Source: Pocillopora verrucosa (Eukaryota; Cnidaria; Anthozoa; Scleractinia; Pocilloporidae). Taken from it: a stretch of DNA of 64,000 bases. The notes under the pieces were generated by a model, which did not search any database, was not told where the DNA came from, and was given only the letters and a program-made list of their open reading frames with translations. This document shows, one piece after another, positions 11,863 to 25,074 of the stretch (the stretch's first letter is position 1; each line of letters opens with the position of its first letter). The stretch is taken from contig NC_089320.1 in assembly GCF_036669915.1 (NCBI RefSeq), forward strand, positions 13,251,287 through 13,315,286, in the 5' to 3' direction. The position numbers and the translations under genes are program-made.

Positions 11863-13658
11863 GAACAAGTGCGTTCGGTCCAATTGAGTGTCTTTTAGCT
11901 GTTTTATACAAAGAAAATATTTATGGATAACACTTCACAGTATATTCTGTTTATTTTGATTAAACGCCCAATAATGCAAGCCACGCGGATCATTATTAAA
12001 AGCGCGCCGTCTTTCAACAGTAATTTCTCCCTGTCTCCCTTTTTCCTGATGGGTCCTTAGACGTTTGAAGACTGATCTGCATGTTAAATCCCTTGCTTTC
12101 AGCATTGGGTACATAATAACCATTACCTTTTTAAGGGAAAATCCAAAAATTAGCGAAAGATAGGATTTCTTTTTTTGCAAATGTTCGACCATATTTAAAC
12201 AGTCCGCTGGAAACTTTTTTCTGTTATTTAAGATTTGGTCACAAAGATTCAAACCAAACATTATACTTGATTCGGACTGAACACAACCAAGGTTTTTCTC
12301 CCTCTGAGCCATAGTTGTTAAATTATCGCCGAAGATAAAGTGCAAGAGACCTGCTAGCCAAGCGGTTGGCGCTTAGCGATCGCGAGAAGCCTGGGCTTGA
12401 GCCAGGTTAGTAAAAGGTATTGGTTGGAGTCGGTTGGGATGAAGAGCGACCCTGAGAACGAAATTGTGCATTGTGTTCCTGAGCAAGACACTTTACCCTC
12501 TCAGTGCCTTCCTCCACCAAAGAGATGTTAGTGTTGATTGGCTAAAAACGCGAGATGTGAAGCGCTAGCTTTACAATCCGTCCCTCTCCGGTGTTCACGG
12601 TGGTCAGTGGCCATTGAATTAGCCCAGATCCCAAAATAGCTTCTCGTAATAACACCACTGTGAAATATTAGTGGCTTATAAGGGAACAATCAATATTAAT
12701 CGTTGGGGGGGGGGGCATCACATGGAATGGAGGGAGGCTCAGTCGCTGATAGAGTTTTAAGGGGACACTATAGAAAATGGATTGCAAATAAAACGGGGGG
12801 GGGGGGACGGGTGCATGAGAATATTACAGAGCCTTAAGTGAGGATAAGGGAAATTTTATCATGATGTCCAAAATCTTCTGGTCCCTCCAGGCGTCATTAC
12901 AAGCTTGTGCGCGGCATATGATCGGAGTAATTGGCTTCATTTCCAAAGGTATCAAGTAGCGTCTTGAATTAGTGAAGCTTTTTTTCATTCCCATGATGTT
13001 TTCATTCGATTCAAGAGTGATACTTAAAGGTGAAATTTACAACCAGTCAACCAATGGGAAAGTCTTAACCAGATGCAGATTATTGCCTTGAACCTCTGAC
13101 TCCCGAGCAAAAAAACCTCAGACGCAAAATTTGACGGAGGAAACGGAGCATAGATAGAACTTAATTTTTCTTACTGTAATAAAACGGGGTTTGCAAATCA
13201 ACGGTTATATCTTCATCCATAAAATATTCCCTCGATTACTTGAATCAAGTCGAGATCAAACGCTGAAAAGAATAGTAGACCTAATACTGTGTTGAACAAC
13301 TGACGTCACCTGTTTTCCAACCCCTGGGATTGTCTGTCTGCAGAGAAATGGCATTTCCGAACTCCTAGAAATATGAAATTATTAAAGGATATGCCCTCGG
13401 ATTTCCGTTAAGGTTCCTGTCTTCGCTGTTTGTGGTATGTTTTCATCTGAAAGTATTCCGCAGCGAAAATTACATGCTATGTTCATTCTCATTGAATGAC
13501 TGGTCGTCGAGTCTGAGTGGAAACAAAAGGTGAAAGTAGAGGAGACGCAGAAAAGAGGTGTACAAGAAAGACAAGTGCTTTGAAGCTCGTTTAATGACGT
13601 AGCATTTTCATTTATTTCAAGCACTCTGAACCATCATAGCGAGAGATCGATAAGTAGG
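11863..13658. other. Intergenic space between convergent P450 genes 1 and 2
   Basis: Contains the 3' UTRs of both genes. It has two G homopolymers (about 12704 and 12796) and a SINE-like segment. From about 13139 on it is the 3' flank that is repeated after gene 3 at about 26336. An open frame on the minus strand at 11935-12345 has no recognisable domain. Confidence 0.55.
12340..12540 (+). mobile_element. Probable tRNA-derived SINE remnant
   Basis: The left part has A-box-like (TAGCCAAGCGGTTGGCGC) and B-box-like (GGCTTGAGCC) segments. The right part has CCTGAGCAAGACACTTTACC, close to the core found in MIR-like and other widespread metazoan SINEs. Ends and target duplications are not clear, so this is a resemblance only. 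Confidence 0.42.
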
Positions 13659-16600
13659 TTAATTTCGCTTCGTCAAAGTACACATAACGCCATCCTTGGG
13701 TCGAAGCGTGACTCTTTCATGAACATCGCGTGACTGTCCAGGTACCAAAGAAAAATTGAACGTCTGAAGGAAGCGTGACAACAAAACCTTGGCCTCGATC
13801 TGTTTAATGGCAAATTCAAAGGGAAAAAAGCATCATGAAATAAACTCTCCTGTTCATTGGTGTGAAGATAATATGTCGAAAATCGTTTGATAAAATTTAT
13901 TATTATTTACATTGCTCTCTGTCTTGTCACTCTACAATTTAAAGGATCAATATCAGTATCTGGGCAACTGCCCACCTACCCCTCCCTTAACCCAACATTA
14001 ACCTTAAATTGTTGTCAATTGACTGTTGTTGAGTTAAGGGAGGGGTAGGTGGGCAGTTGCCCAGATACTGATATTGATCCAATTTAAAAAAGAACAAGGT
14101 AATGTAGAGATCAAAACCAATTCTTACCACCAACCCCTTTTTGATACAGGTCGGGTTGTTCTGTTCCAGCTTACAAAATCCTCTTTAAAAATGATTTGCA
14201 ACGCGCACTGGGACAGAAACGGGATCCTCCCTTAGGGAGGGGGTACTACCAAAAGTAGGTGTGCCTAATTGTTTTACAAGTACAATAGATGGAAAAAGAA
14301 AAGTGGATCACTAGCCCCACCCCACTTTACTGAATACTCCCTAGTTGCCTTACCTGTGCAAAGTTTTGTCCGATACAGTTCCGGGGTCCAAGTGAAAACG
14401 GGAAGTAATTGTAATGAGAACTAAATGCGGCATTGGAAAAAACAAAATTCTTCATACATTAGTTTGAAGTTCCTTTTTTCATTTGAGACACCTACAGTTG
14501 CGTTGTATACCGGGGATAATGATAAAGCTCGCTTCTTACAACAACATGGCCAGTTTACTCTCGTTTTCTGTAGTTCCTTTCGCTTATATAATGTAGGTCC
14601 TAATGACGTACATAGAACATTACACATAAGAAAAGAATTGTGGATAGGTTCTCGTTTAATCGCACAAGCGTATTCGAGTCAAAGGTCACGTAACAGTTTG
14701 CATGAGCGAATACAACTAACCAGCCCGTAAAGAGTAGCACTATATACCTCTTCAATTGTTCTTCATCGTCAAATCTGTAAGGATTGAATTCCTCTGGCTT
14801 AGTCCAGTACTTAGGAGATCGGCTGCTGGCAAAGGTACTCAACTAGAAATCAATAAGCACATTCTATTTCTTTTGGGGGAGTAAAAGGAGAGATCGTAAT
14901 GACAAGTTTGTTCTAAAAAGTTGAAGAGCCTTGAAGAAAAAATTGCACAACTCAAATAGTGCAGCACTGAAGCGGTCATTGTTTTTACTAATTGATTTAC
15001 GTAGAAAAGGAATAATCCTGATCAAAATTGACAGAGAATATTTGACATGGTGTTCTGAGCTGTGTTAGCTCATTCTGTCGATTGTGAAATATACATGCTG
15101 CACACGGTTTGCAAAACCGCTCATGAGCCAAATAACCCTGTGTAAAAGCTACGAAAATTATGAAAATTGAGATGATGGCCGATTCTCGTCAACAGAAGGG
15201 GAAGGAGCTACAGAACAGTCTGAAGATAAATTTGAAATTTGCGTCAACAGAAAACAATTGCAAGATTGAACATACGTTAGAAACTGCAACAAAAAAAAAA
15301 AGCAAAACAAAATAAAACAAACAAACAATAAACCTACAAACTAACAGACAGACAGATAGAGACGTATATAGAGACAGTGACAGAGACAGACAGAGACAGA
15401 CAGAGACAGGAACAGAGACAGAGACATACAGACAGACAGGCAGATAGACAAGTAAAGCTAAGTAAACTGACATAAAGACAGACACAAAGTCAAACAGACA
15501 TCCAAGATGAAAACAAACCGCGTTATGGAAAAATACTGTACCATGATAGGAACGTTAGCAGGTATTTTGTATCCTCCAATTTCTGCATCCTTTTCACACA
15601 TTCGTAGTGAACCAGCAGCTGCTGGAGGGTATAGTCGTAAAGTTTCCTTTAGTACCTATTATAAATAACAAGCAGTTGAGGTTATGATCTGTGGCGGATA
15701 CACATCATCATAAATCATGTTGACAACATAGTCATAAAAAAAAAGTTTAAAAAGGAAGCGCTATTAACTAAATAACTTTACCTTTACGTTTAATACCGCG
15801 CTTTTCGACCGAGAGTCAGGAAACAAAACTAAAGTAATCACTACGTCTAATAAGAATAAAGGAGGATGTTATTAAGACCCAATGAGAACTCATAGCAAAG
15901 ACAAGCACTGAACAGTTTAAGCGCGGGAAAACAGGTGTGAAAGAGTGGTGTTTGGTTTTAGTTTTGTATCTCATTGGTTGAGAGGGTGGTGCAAGTTTCT
16001 CGACCAATCAAAGCTCGAAGAAATGGAAAAGCGATGCAATTCAGGATTACTTTTGCCAGTAAATTGAAAATTGTTGAGAGGTATCTAGGAAAGTACTGCC
16101 ACTTGTCGTTAAGCTCTGCGGTTTTCGATTTGACTTATTTCTCTTCTATGTTTGCGGGCAATTTCGCCAGAGAATTCAGAAAATACACTAAAAAATACAT
16201 CTAAACTGTAGCTACAAGCCATGAAATATTTAACCCAAAAACTGAGGAAATTTAAGGTTTCAGAGAAAAACCAACGATCCTTAACGAATGTATAGACGGA
16301 CCATTGTGACCCTAACACTCGTTCGTGTTCGAGGTATTTCCCTTTCCTGACTGTCACATTGTCAGGGAGAGTGTTGAAATCCGTCTTAGATCGCAGTTTT
16401 AAAGAGCACCTGGTTCTTATGGGCCTGCCTCCTCCTTCTTCCTATTTTTCTTTCTCACAGAGGCAGAGTTATTGCAATCGGTAAAAGTCTGGTGAATTCA
16501 CTAGCATCTGTGTGTTTTCTTTTTCCGGTTCAAAAAAGGTTAACAAAAAAAGAAGCGTTACCAGCCCGAGTTGTTTGAGTTTGGCCAGGTCATCAAACGC

Positions 16601-19600
16601 AACATGCTGTTTAGGTCCCAGAACATCATGTATTTCTTCCAACAAACTAGACAAGAAAAAAAAAGATTACGATGGGACGTAGTTTGTCTGTGACATTCCC
16701 ACAGACAAACTAAAATTTAACGAAAATCCAGAAAGAAAACTCCTAAAACTCAGGTTTTTACGCTACATGTTTTGTTGAGGTTTCCGACCTGATAGTGCAC
16801 GTCTTTCAACACCCTCAATCCATTCAGCCACAGTATATAAACGTATATAAACACGGGAACAGATGATTGTGTACGTTCAGGGAGTTATCGACATGTACTG
16901 CGACAACGTTGATTTCATCTTTGAATTTTACAAGCTTTTCAAACTCTGAAGCCACATGGAGGGAAAAAGGCAAATGTCGTGTTACATTTTAATGGTGTAC
17001 GGCAACTTGAGGGGTGTTCAACAAGAGAAATGTTCAGGGGTTCAAAATTACCTTGGCTTAAAATTCGACAATTCAACTTAACGGTCACATCAACTTTCGT
17101 ATAACCACCAATACCCCCGTAGCCCCCGCGCAAGTCACCAGCCACCCCCGGGGTTTCCTTCCCCTCAAAATTGGTTGGTCTTTAAGTCTTACCTGTCAAC
17201 TATCTCCGGATGATTTCCCAGCTCAAGAACACAAAAGCTTAACAAACTGGCTGTAGTTTCGTGACCTTGAAAAATGATAATGAAAATAGTTAATAAACAT
17301 TAAGAATATGCGACTGCTGCGTGGAGAGATAGGGAGGGTTTTTTTTTCACATTTACGTGTAACGTGTCTTACCAGCAATGAAGAAAGTAACGAAATCATC
17401 CAACATGTCCTCAATGTCGAAGTTTGGAACTGATTCTAGAAAATTCAATAGATAAAAGAATATTTATCAGACTAACTGATACACTCACTGGTTGAATGAC
17501 CAACTAAATGACTGGCTGACTAAGTGACTGACTGACTGACCAACTGACTGAGTGACTGACTGACTGACCAACTGACTAAGTGACTGAGTGACTGACCAAC
17601 TGACTGAGTGACTGACTGACTGACTGTCTGACTGGTTGACTGACTGACTGACTGACAAACTGGCTGACCGACTGACTGACAGACCGACTGACCTGCTATC
17701 TGACCGACTGACTGACTAAACTAACTGACCATCTTGACTTCTGACTGAATGACAGACTGACCCACTGACTGACTGCCTTATTAAGCAACTGACTGACTGA
17801 CTGGCTGACTGACTGACAGACTGACCGACCAACTGACCCGCTAACTGACCGACTGACTGACTGACTGACTAACTCACTGACCAACGGAATGACTGACTAA
17901 ACCAACCGACTGTCTTGACTTACAGACTGAATGACTGACTGATTGACCCACTGACTGACTGCCTTACTGACTGACTAACTGACTGACTGATGGCTTGATG
18001 GACTGACCAACTAACTGACTGAATAACTGACTGACTGACTAACTAACCGACTGACCAACTGACTGACTGACTGAATGGCTGGCTGACTGACTGACTGACT
18101 GCACCAACCAACTAACTGACTGACTGACTGACTGACCGACTGACCTTCTGTACTGACTGACTGACCAACTGAATGAATTAATAACTGACTGACTGACTGA
18201 CCAACTGACCGACCGACTGCCTGACTAACTGAGTGAGTGAGTGACGGACTGACTGACTGACTTACATACTCACTGACTGACTGAGTGACTTAGCAACTGA
18301 GTGGCTGAGAGACTGATTAACACCTTGCTGTTGAATAATTCGTTGTAATATATCATCAGGGACCTCTTCTCCTCTTGCCATGGCATGCTTTCTCGCTTCA
18401 ATCACTTTCCTTCCAGTTTCACGCAAAAATTTTACTGCCTTTACCACGCGCCATTGGTATAGATATTGGAAAACGTTCCACTAAAAAAATTTGAACAAAC
18501 CAAAGAGTAGATGCGTTTATGTAGCACGGGTTAAAATAAACTGGGATCAATGTCAGTATCTAAGCAACTGCGCACCTACCCCTAACTAAGATGGTGGCAG
18601 CTTGGAGCGCTGTATTAATTTATTTATTGATTTATTAGTCTATATGGCCCAATAACACGAATTAAATACCTTGTGAAAAGGGTTCATTTGTGAAACGTGA
18701 ACTCCTTCAAAGCTCAGAGAAACTGCATCTCTAAATGTCGTATCCTTTCCGCTCATAACATCTACGTCCATGCCAAAAGCAACCTACATAATGACAAAGA
18801 ATTGAAAAAGAAGATGCTCCTTTAACCATTAAAAAAATAACAAAGTAACTCTCCAGAAACTCATGCTCGCAGATATTTTTTATCGTTTTCCACTAGCCTA
18901 AGAGTAGACCCTTATTTTTCGCGCCGCAGGACATGCGCTTCTCCGCCCGCGGAGGCAATTTATATCAACGTGTTCCTGATGCATGAACCGATATCAATTG
19001 ATATTCAAAAAGATTCATCATCAACTATTCATCAACTAGATATTCAAAAAGATTCATCATCAACTATTCATCAACTAGATATTCAAAAATACCACGCCGA
19101 CCTCCTGAAACGATATTCCGACTATTACTGAAAACTGCAAAAGATGTGTCCATGACACCATGTTTGGCGTCTAATTGTTTATGCTTTGTAGTTTAACTAC
19201 AAAAAGAAATTTATAATTGGCACTCAAACACACCGTTAAGACAGTATGTACATCTTGCTGATGAGTGGACAGGAATTATGATAATCACAAATCTTGTAGA
19301 AGTGAGATGATTTACGCATAACGCCTGTTTATGCCGGCATAATGTTCAATGATTGGTCGAAACACACCCTAATGTTTGGAAAATAACTGTTGATATTCTA
19401 GCCAAGTGATAATCCCTACAAGCCTTTCCTTAAAATCTGAAAAAGGAGGTTGTTAAGTATGTTACGTTTTAATTTCCCCCGAATGAATCTGTCTGATTTA
19501 TCATTGGTTCATTATGAAAAATTCCCTTTGATCTGATTGGCTGCTATGGTTAGTTTAGTTTCGTTTTCAAAATGCTTGATTGAAATGCGCTCTGACACGA

Positions 19601-22600
19601 TTAGTACACAAGGCCAGCTCAGGTGTTACCTTGCAAATGATATCCAAGGCTGCATGACCAAACTGTTCAAGTATGCAAACTTCTGTTTTCCCATCGGCCA
19701 TTTTACCCAGATGAGAGATGAGGAGATCAGCCGTGGCATTAAAAGAACTCATCAAATCTTTAAGGTACCTGTCGGTGAGAAAATGATTTAAACAAGATAG
19801 AGTGAAGTATATGCATATTACATCTCAGGAAAATTAAATGTAAGTTCTTCACTGTACATCTACAAATGCAAGAAACTTACATTATTAAATAGAATATAAA
19901 AGATGGCCAATTTTGAGCTTGGTAAAGAAATAGACAAATATGTTTTTCATCTTGTAATGAGCACGGGAAAAAGAAAACAATTCTGAGTTCACATGAGGAA
20001 TCACATATCAACTTTGTATTGGCCATGCTCACTACAGAGTCCTTGTGGCTCAGTGGTAGGGCATAGGAATGGGAAGGTCTGAGGTTCAATTCCTCATGTG
20101 GACTAAAAATTTTTTCTTTGTCCCATGTTCATGACAAGACAAAAAACATCTTTCTCTAACACTATCATTATATACAAAATTGAAAGTATACACAATAATT
20201 AACACTTGCAAAACTAACAATACAAGCATTGCTTATTCTTTTCCTAAACATATCAATACAAAGCTCATGATAATACTAAAACCAGCTTGTTTTAAAAAAG
20301 TTTGATAATAACTTAGCAGCAAATGTATTGTCGTAGTGTTTCAGGTGTACCTTATGAAAAGCAAGCCATAATTTAGCCTTTCACCCCCAAGGATGATTGA
20401 AAAGGGGTTTCTCCTTTCAACACCTTCACCCAGAAAGATTATGAGAAGAAAGGAAAATGTTCAGAAGAGGTATCTATATGGTTTGATTTAGCACCATATT
20501 TTTTTAAGCTGAAATTATAAGAGGTATGGCAGACAATGTGGGGAACTGATATTTAGATCCTAAAAGTAAAAGGGTTGACAAACTCCCAAAGTTTCCAGAA
20601 AATTAGATCTTGCTACTTAACTAGCCATACTTACTTGCGATGAAAAGCTGGGTTCATTAAGCCACGTCTTTGTTTCCAGACCTCATTATTCACATTGGTT
20701 GCCAGACCATTACCAAGAAATCTGAAAAAATGTACATCTCATGGTGAAAAAGGCTTCGCTACAGGTCACCCAAAGCCAATCTTATTGTAAATATCACAGC
20801 ATTGACTTCACATGTAAAAAGTCTTCATACAAAACTGATTCACATGTGCTACCTATGTCTTACCCAGTTCTGTGGCAACCAGAAGTAACACCATCCTTCT
20901 TGGATGGGACACCACTCTGTGACAGGTTAACCCTGCCCCCTGCCCGCTGCCCCCTCCCCCACCCCCTCTACTCTACCCAAAGATGCAAAATTACCATCAG
21001 CCTTCTAATTTTGTAGTTTTGGGTATGTGCTGTGACAGTAAAGCTACGAATACAACATGGTGAACTTGGCCAGTACAGTTTAAATGCACATCTTTTCATC
21101 TGGAAACCAGCCCAGATTTGTCATAATCAACCAAGTGATCTTTGCAGTAATGCACACTATACTTAAGCAGTAGTGGCAAGATGGTTTTGCAAATACCAAA
21201 ACCTCAAGACCTGTGAGACTTGGTGGAAACCATCCCCAGTACAATATCAAGTTTATGAGTAAGAACACTAAACCTTGCCCCTTAAAATTTTGTCACACTG
21301 TCCAAATTAGATAGCAAAGAGGACAAACAGAGATTCTTTACTTCCATTTTAGACCAAACTGTGGTTTCTAACACCTGCAATGTTCTTATACTTTTAAGTT
21401 AAAGAGTCCCTTGCTCTAGCTGGCAGAAACATGACAAACCACAATAAAAATTACACTCCCAGACACATCTGTTGGAACACCTACTGTCTCCCCCCGCCAC
21501 TCTCAATGTTGGTCTACAAGATGGCATAGAGACATTGGGGATTAACAACACTGAGTGAGGGAAAAAAAAAACATCATAGATGCTGATCCTATGTATGAAC
21601 TTTGTAATGTCCTTGCTCGTCATAGAGTCTCTGAGGCTTAGTGGTAGAGCGTTAGAGCACAGAATTTGAAAGTCTGAGGTTTAATTCCTCATGGGATGTC
21701 ATGATATTTTTCTTTGTCCCATGCTTGTGACAAGACAAAAAACACCTTCTCTATTTCTTTACTGTGCTCTCATTATCATACACGTTATTCAGGAGAAGTG
21801 ACATCTCAACTAATTATGTCTGGGAGTGTAGCTATAAAATTCAAAACAAACTTTAATAGGTTCACATAAAGTACATTTACCTTTGCCCAAAGAGATAGCC
21901 AAGAGCAGAATAGGCTAAGAAGTGCTTGGGGAGGTTAGAGGTAACAAGAATGTCCTATGAAAAATTGAAAGAAAAAACAATTTTCTGGCCTACAATCTGA
22001 AAGACATCCAAAGCTATGCACGGAGGTCAAGCTTGAAAAATCAATCAAAGGTGAAACATAACTATCTTATACACACACCTTTCAATTTTTGTTTCCATGC
22101 ATAAGTAAATGTACATTTAAAAATCAACATTAATCACTGTATTTTTACTGATGAATGACTGGTAATTCTTGGAAATTGTTATATTTCCTGGATATTACAG
22201 AAAAAAGCTTCAGAAGTGTTTCTTAATTAAGACATGCGAAAGCACAAATTACCTGATTTAAAACACCAAAATCACAAAAATTATCACACCTTCCACATTT
22301 GCGTTTCAAGGAGCCCAATTACAAAGAGTTTTTTGTCCAGATTATTTAGTTTCCAATATATACTATTATGAAACTCAAATCAATTTGTTTCAGGTAAACT
22401 GTATAAGTTGTACTGAAATTAATCTATTCAACTAAATCATTGTGGAAGTTAAAATCGACTTCAAGCTTCAAACTTAATTTGAAGTCTGTTAAAAAACTCA
22501 ATAGTAATATATATACCTATTTATTGGCTGTATAAGTTTATAATGTGTCACATTTGCTCAACAAGTACCTTCACCATCTCTGGATCAGTTATTACAATAA

Positions 22601-25074
22601 AGGGGAAATGCATAAACCAACACACAAAAATTGCACCATATTCGATATGCCTGTATAAAAAAAAAAAAGAACAGTCAAATCATAAAAATAATTTAGTTAA
22701 AAATAAAAAATTAATTTGCCATTAAGTCAACCTCAACTCAAAATTTATTTATGATCTAGAATATAAAATCACATTTACCAAAGTACTTAACCCTTTAACC
22801 CCTAAGAGTGACTAGTATCTAATTTCTCCTTACAATATCATCCCTGAAACACACTTTAAGGTCAAAAGAAAAAGGGAAATGATCACCTTGTAAAGGTCTT
22901 GAAGCATAACTATGTTTATGAAGTTCAAATTTTGTCACCTTTTCAAACTTCTTTAATTCCCCCAAGACCTTCAAAAATACCATAATTAAAACTAAAACTA
23001 GCTCATATCTTCAGCACTGTTAATAGAACAGTTATAAGAATTCACTCCTTAACACTGTGACACAAGAAGTTACTCACCACTGTAGAAATAAGCTGTGAAT
23101 GGGATTTCCTGCATCACGGCATGCAATAACGTCTTTTGTGTGCCCAGAGAAGAAACTTTAAAAAGTGAAAAAAAAAAGAAAAGAAAAAAGAAACTAAACA
23201 AACATTGTGTGTAGAGTTGTTTGGTGGGAATGCTTTTGCGAAAAATTCCTTTCAAATTTTCTTCCTTGTTATTCCTCTTTAAGTTTCTGAGAGAGACATA
23301 AAGCAACTGATACAGTTGAGAGCTTGACTCATTTCTTGGCTCTCTACAACCCCCTTCACCCCTCCCCCCTCCCCCAGCACTATAGAGAAGATTTTAGGGG
23401 TACTATTGTGAAAGACCCAAGAGAAAGGAGAGTTTGAAAGGGGGTCACATACCAAGATAAGGTTAGCAATGGACCAAAGTTTTGACTAAGGACAAAAAAT
23501 CTTGCCAGTTACAATTGATGTACAGCCAGAAGCCCAGCAAAAAAAATTGCACTGGTCATGTAAACTATTTTTCAAGAGGAAATATTCTACAAGTAAAGAG
23601 AAAAGATCCCTTTCAAGGAAATTTTAAGTTCTAAGTGTGAAATAATTTCCTTTAAACAGAAAATGAAGTAGACATCTGTTACCTTCAGTTAATACGTAAT
23701 ATTTTAAACAACTAAGTGGTTCAAAACAATATAATGCTGTATTCCCTTAAATAAGCACCTGGTTGATTCTTTAAAACTTTGGCTAAAGGAATGGCCACTT
23801 ATTGAAAGGAGGGCACTTAATTGAGGAGGTTGCTTATTAACTAAGTGCAATAATATGATGAAAACTCAGAGATGCACATGAAGGAACTCTGCAAGCACAT
23901 GGAGGAGGAAATAACTGGAAGTGAATTTAACTGATAGGAAACTATTCTCCCATTCTGATTCCCTTGTAGTTCAAGTTTAAATTGGCCTAAATGAGGTGGC
24001 AATGAAAAAAGGTTTTCCTTGTTTCCTTAATATTTAGGAAAGTTAGGGAAGAAATGGGGGGGGGGGGGGGGAGAAGAGAGGGAGTTCATGCAAGGGGGAC
24101 CCTTGATCAACTTTTAATGGCTTGGGAGAGGGTTCTTATGTCGGGGAGGGTATTAGAGCATAGGCACTTATTTGAAAAAATACAGTGACTGAGGAGGGGT
24201 AGAAAGGAGGGATAAAGGATAAGCGAATCAATATCTGTATCTGGGCAACTGCCCACCTACCCCTCCCCTAACTCAAGAACAGTCAATTGATAACAAGTCA
24301 GGGTTAATGTTGGGTTAGGGGAGGGGTAGGTGAGCAGTTGCCCAGATACAGATATTGATATTGATCCGGATAAGTTAAGGTAGACTTGGGAGAAAGACTA
24401 TGTTCCCTAACTTCCATAGAATACTAAAGCTCCCTAATTCTCTACATATGATGTTTATGGGGCATATAGCAGCAAAAGCTCTCCTGTCGGGTCATTCTTC
24501 TTGTTGCAGGAAATTCGATTGCACCATAATGAAGTGACAGGTTGACTGCCTTTCTCAAAGTCGCATCCCGTGCATTAGTATTTAATACACCCAGTTCTTT
24601 CTCAAGATTATAATTTCGCCAATTATCAAAGGAGCTACCTTTACTTTATGCGATTCAATTTGTGTGCAACGGTACGCCAATTGTTCTTGCAACGTACATT
24701 CTAAGCAGGGGTTACATTGGTTCCCAAATCTTTGTGTCCTTCTAAGACTGTCACATAAAGTTCCTAACTGTTACTGATGCAGGCCTTTCAACGTTGTACA
24801 CGCACAAATTTGCCACGAACGGCATACGAAGAAATATGATACCCGATGAGCAAATTATCCATAAGATACAGTCATAATTAAGAGGGCAGGTTTAGCCAGA
24901 AGTGGAAATAAGAGATGTAAGTTGAACAAAATAAACATCTCACCTCGTCAGTGGCGCAGATGGTATGTGGGCAAATTTGCGCCTTAAATGAGCTATATAT
25001 AGCGCAAAAATACAGATAAGGACCAGCAATAAGGCGATCAGGGCACCAAGTGCAAAAAAAATCTGGTACAACAT
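13659..25074 (-). CDS. CYP46A1-like: Cytochrome P450, CYP46A1-like (gene 2), 15 exons, intact
   Basis: Same exon plan as gene 1. Exons in coding order: 25074-24944, 23155-23078, 22650-22569, 21954-21881, 20721-20635, 19768-19630, 18783-18670, 18480-18324, 17435-17373, 17265-17193, 16646-16562, 15655-15542, 14842-14748, 14420-14354, 13799-13659. All introns are GT-AG and phases agree; the 1,500-nt frame gives 499 residues, one codon more than gene 1, in exon 12. The N-terminal anchor is Leu/Ile-rich and followed by RRKF and HIPSAP. The C-helix WKQRR, I-helix GHETT, K-helix ETLR, NPYRF and haem motif FSLGPRNCIG are all present. Likely an endoplasmic-reticulum sterol or lipid hydroxylase; the substrate is inferred. 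Intron 8 holds a GACT satellite. It is far closer to gene 3 than to gene 1. Confidence 0.93.
13944..14080. mobile_element. Palindromic hAT-like MITE, family B, copy 1
   Basis: A 137-bp inverted repeat starting GGATCAATATCAGTATCTGG, flanked by exact 8-bp target duplications AATTTAAA (13936-13943 and 14081-14088). It lies in intron 14 of gene 2. The same position in gene 3 (about 27351-27360) is an unoccupied site, so this copy arrived after the tandem duplication. Confidence 0.85.
15290..15490. repeat. (GACA/GACAGA)n microsatellite
   Basis: Degenerate GACA-rich tract in intron 12 of gene 2. A much shorter version (about 28843-28880) is in the same intron of gene 3. It makes a spurious Ser/Val/Cys/Leu frame on the minus strand. 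Confidence 0.85.
17480..18318. repeat. GACT tetranucleotide satellite array in intron 8 of gene 2
   Basis: About 840 bp of imperfect GACT/GACC units ending only a few bases before the exon 8 donor. A shorter, differently ordered array (30480-30975) sits in the same intron of gene 3, so the array is older than the duplication and has changed length since. Confidence 0.92.
19000..19090. repeat. Direct tandem repeat, unit about 46 bp, two copies
   Basis: The motif GATATTCAAAAAGATTCATC with its following 26 bases occurs twice in succession and a third copy begins. It lies in intron 6 of gene 2 and is not present in gene 3. Confidence 0.75.
19941..20160 (+). mobile_element. tRNA-derived SINE with inverted partial copy (family S2)
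   Basis: The right part (about 20036-20160) has a tRNA-like head with A-box TGGCTCAGTGGTAGGGC and B-box GGTTCAATTCC, then a T-rich body and a CATGACAAGAC motif. The left part (19941-20008) is the reverse complement of that body up to the ATTCCTCATG of the T arm. About 30 bases of leader lie between. It is in intron 5 of gene 2 and shared with gene 3 (32458-32667), so it predates the duplication. Confidence 0.72.
21590..21750 (+). mobile_element. tRNA-derived SINE (family S2), second copy
   Basis: Same leader (CTTTGTAATGTCCTTGCTCG), tRNA-like head (A-box AGGCTTAGTGGTAGAGC, B-box GGTTTAATTCC) and T-rich body as at 20036-20160. It lies in intron 4 of gene 2; the counterpart in gene 3 is at 34066-34175. 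Confidence 0.7.
24225..24367. mobile_element. Palindromic hAT-like MITE, family B, copy 2
   Basis: Inverted repeat with the same ends as 13944-14080 (ATCTGGGCAACTGCCCACC arms). It is flanked by 8-bp duplications GGATAAGC (24217-24224) and GGATAAGT (24368-24375). It lies in intron 1 of gene 2. Gene 3 has the intact empty site at about 36862-36876. Confidence 0.85.

Noticed and set aside
11935..12345. 136-codon minus-strand frame after P450 gene 1
   Set aside because: No domain, no start context or splice support, and it overlaps the likely 3' UTR and a SINE-like segment.
15189..15485. Minus-strand Ser/Val/Cys/Leu frame
   Set aside because: Translation of the GACA microsatellite in intron 12 of gene 2.
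17696..17884. Minus-strand Ser/Val/Gln repeat frame in a spaced repeat that might suggest a CRISPR array
   Set aside because: Continuous tetranucleotide satellite with no constant repeat-spacer pattern, in a eukaryotic intron.
22790..23055. Possible family C-like MITE (CCCTTTAACCCCTAAGAGTG) in intron 2 of gene 2 with a copy at about 35092 in gene 3
   Set aside because: The left end resembles family C but I could not find a matching right end or TTAA pair, so it is not listed as an element.
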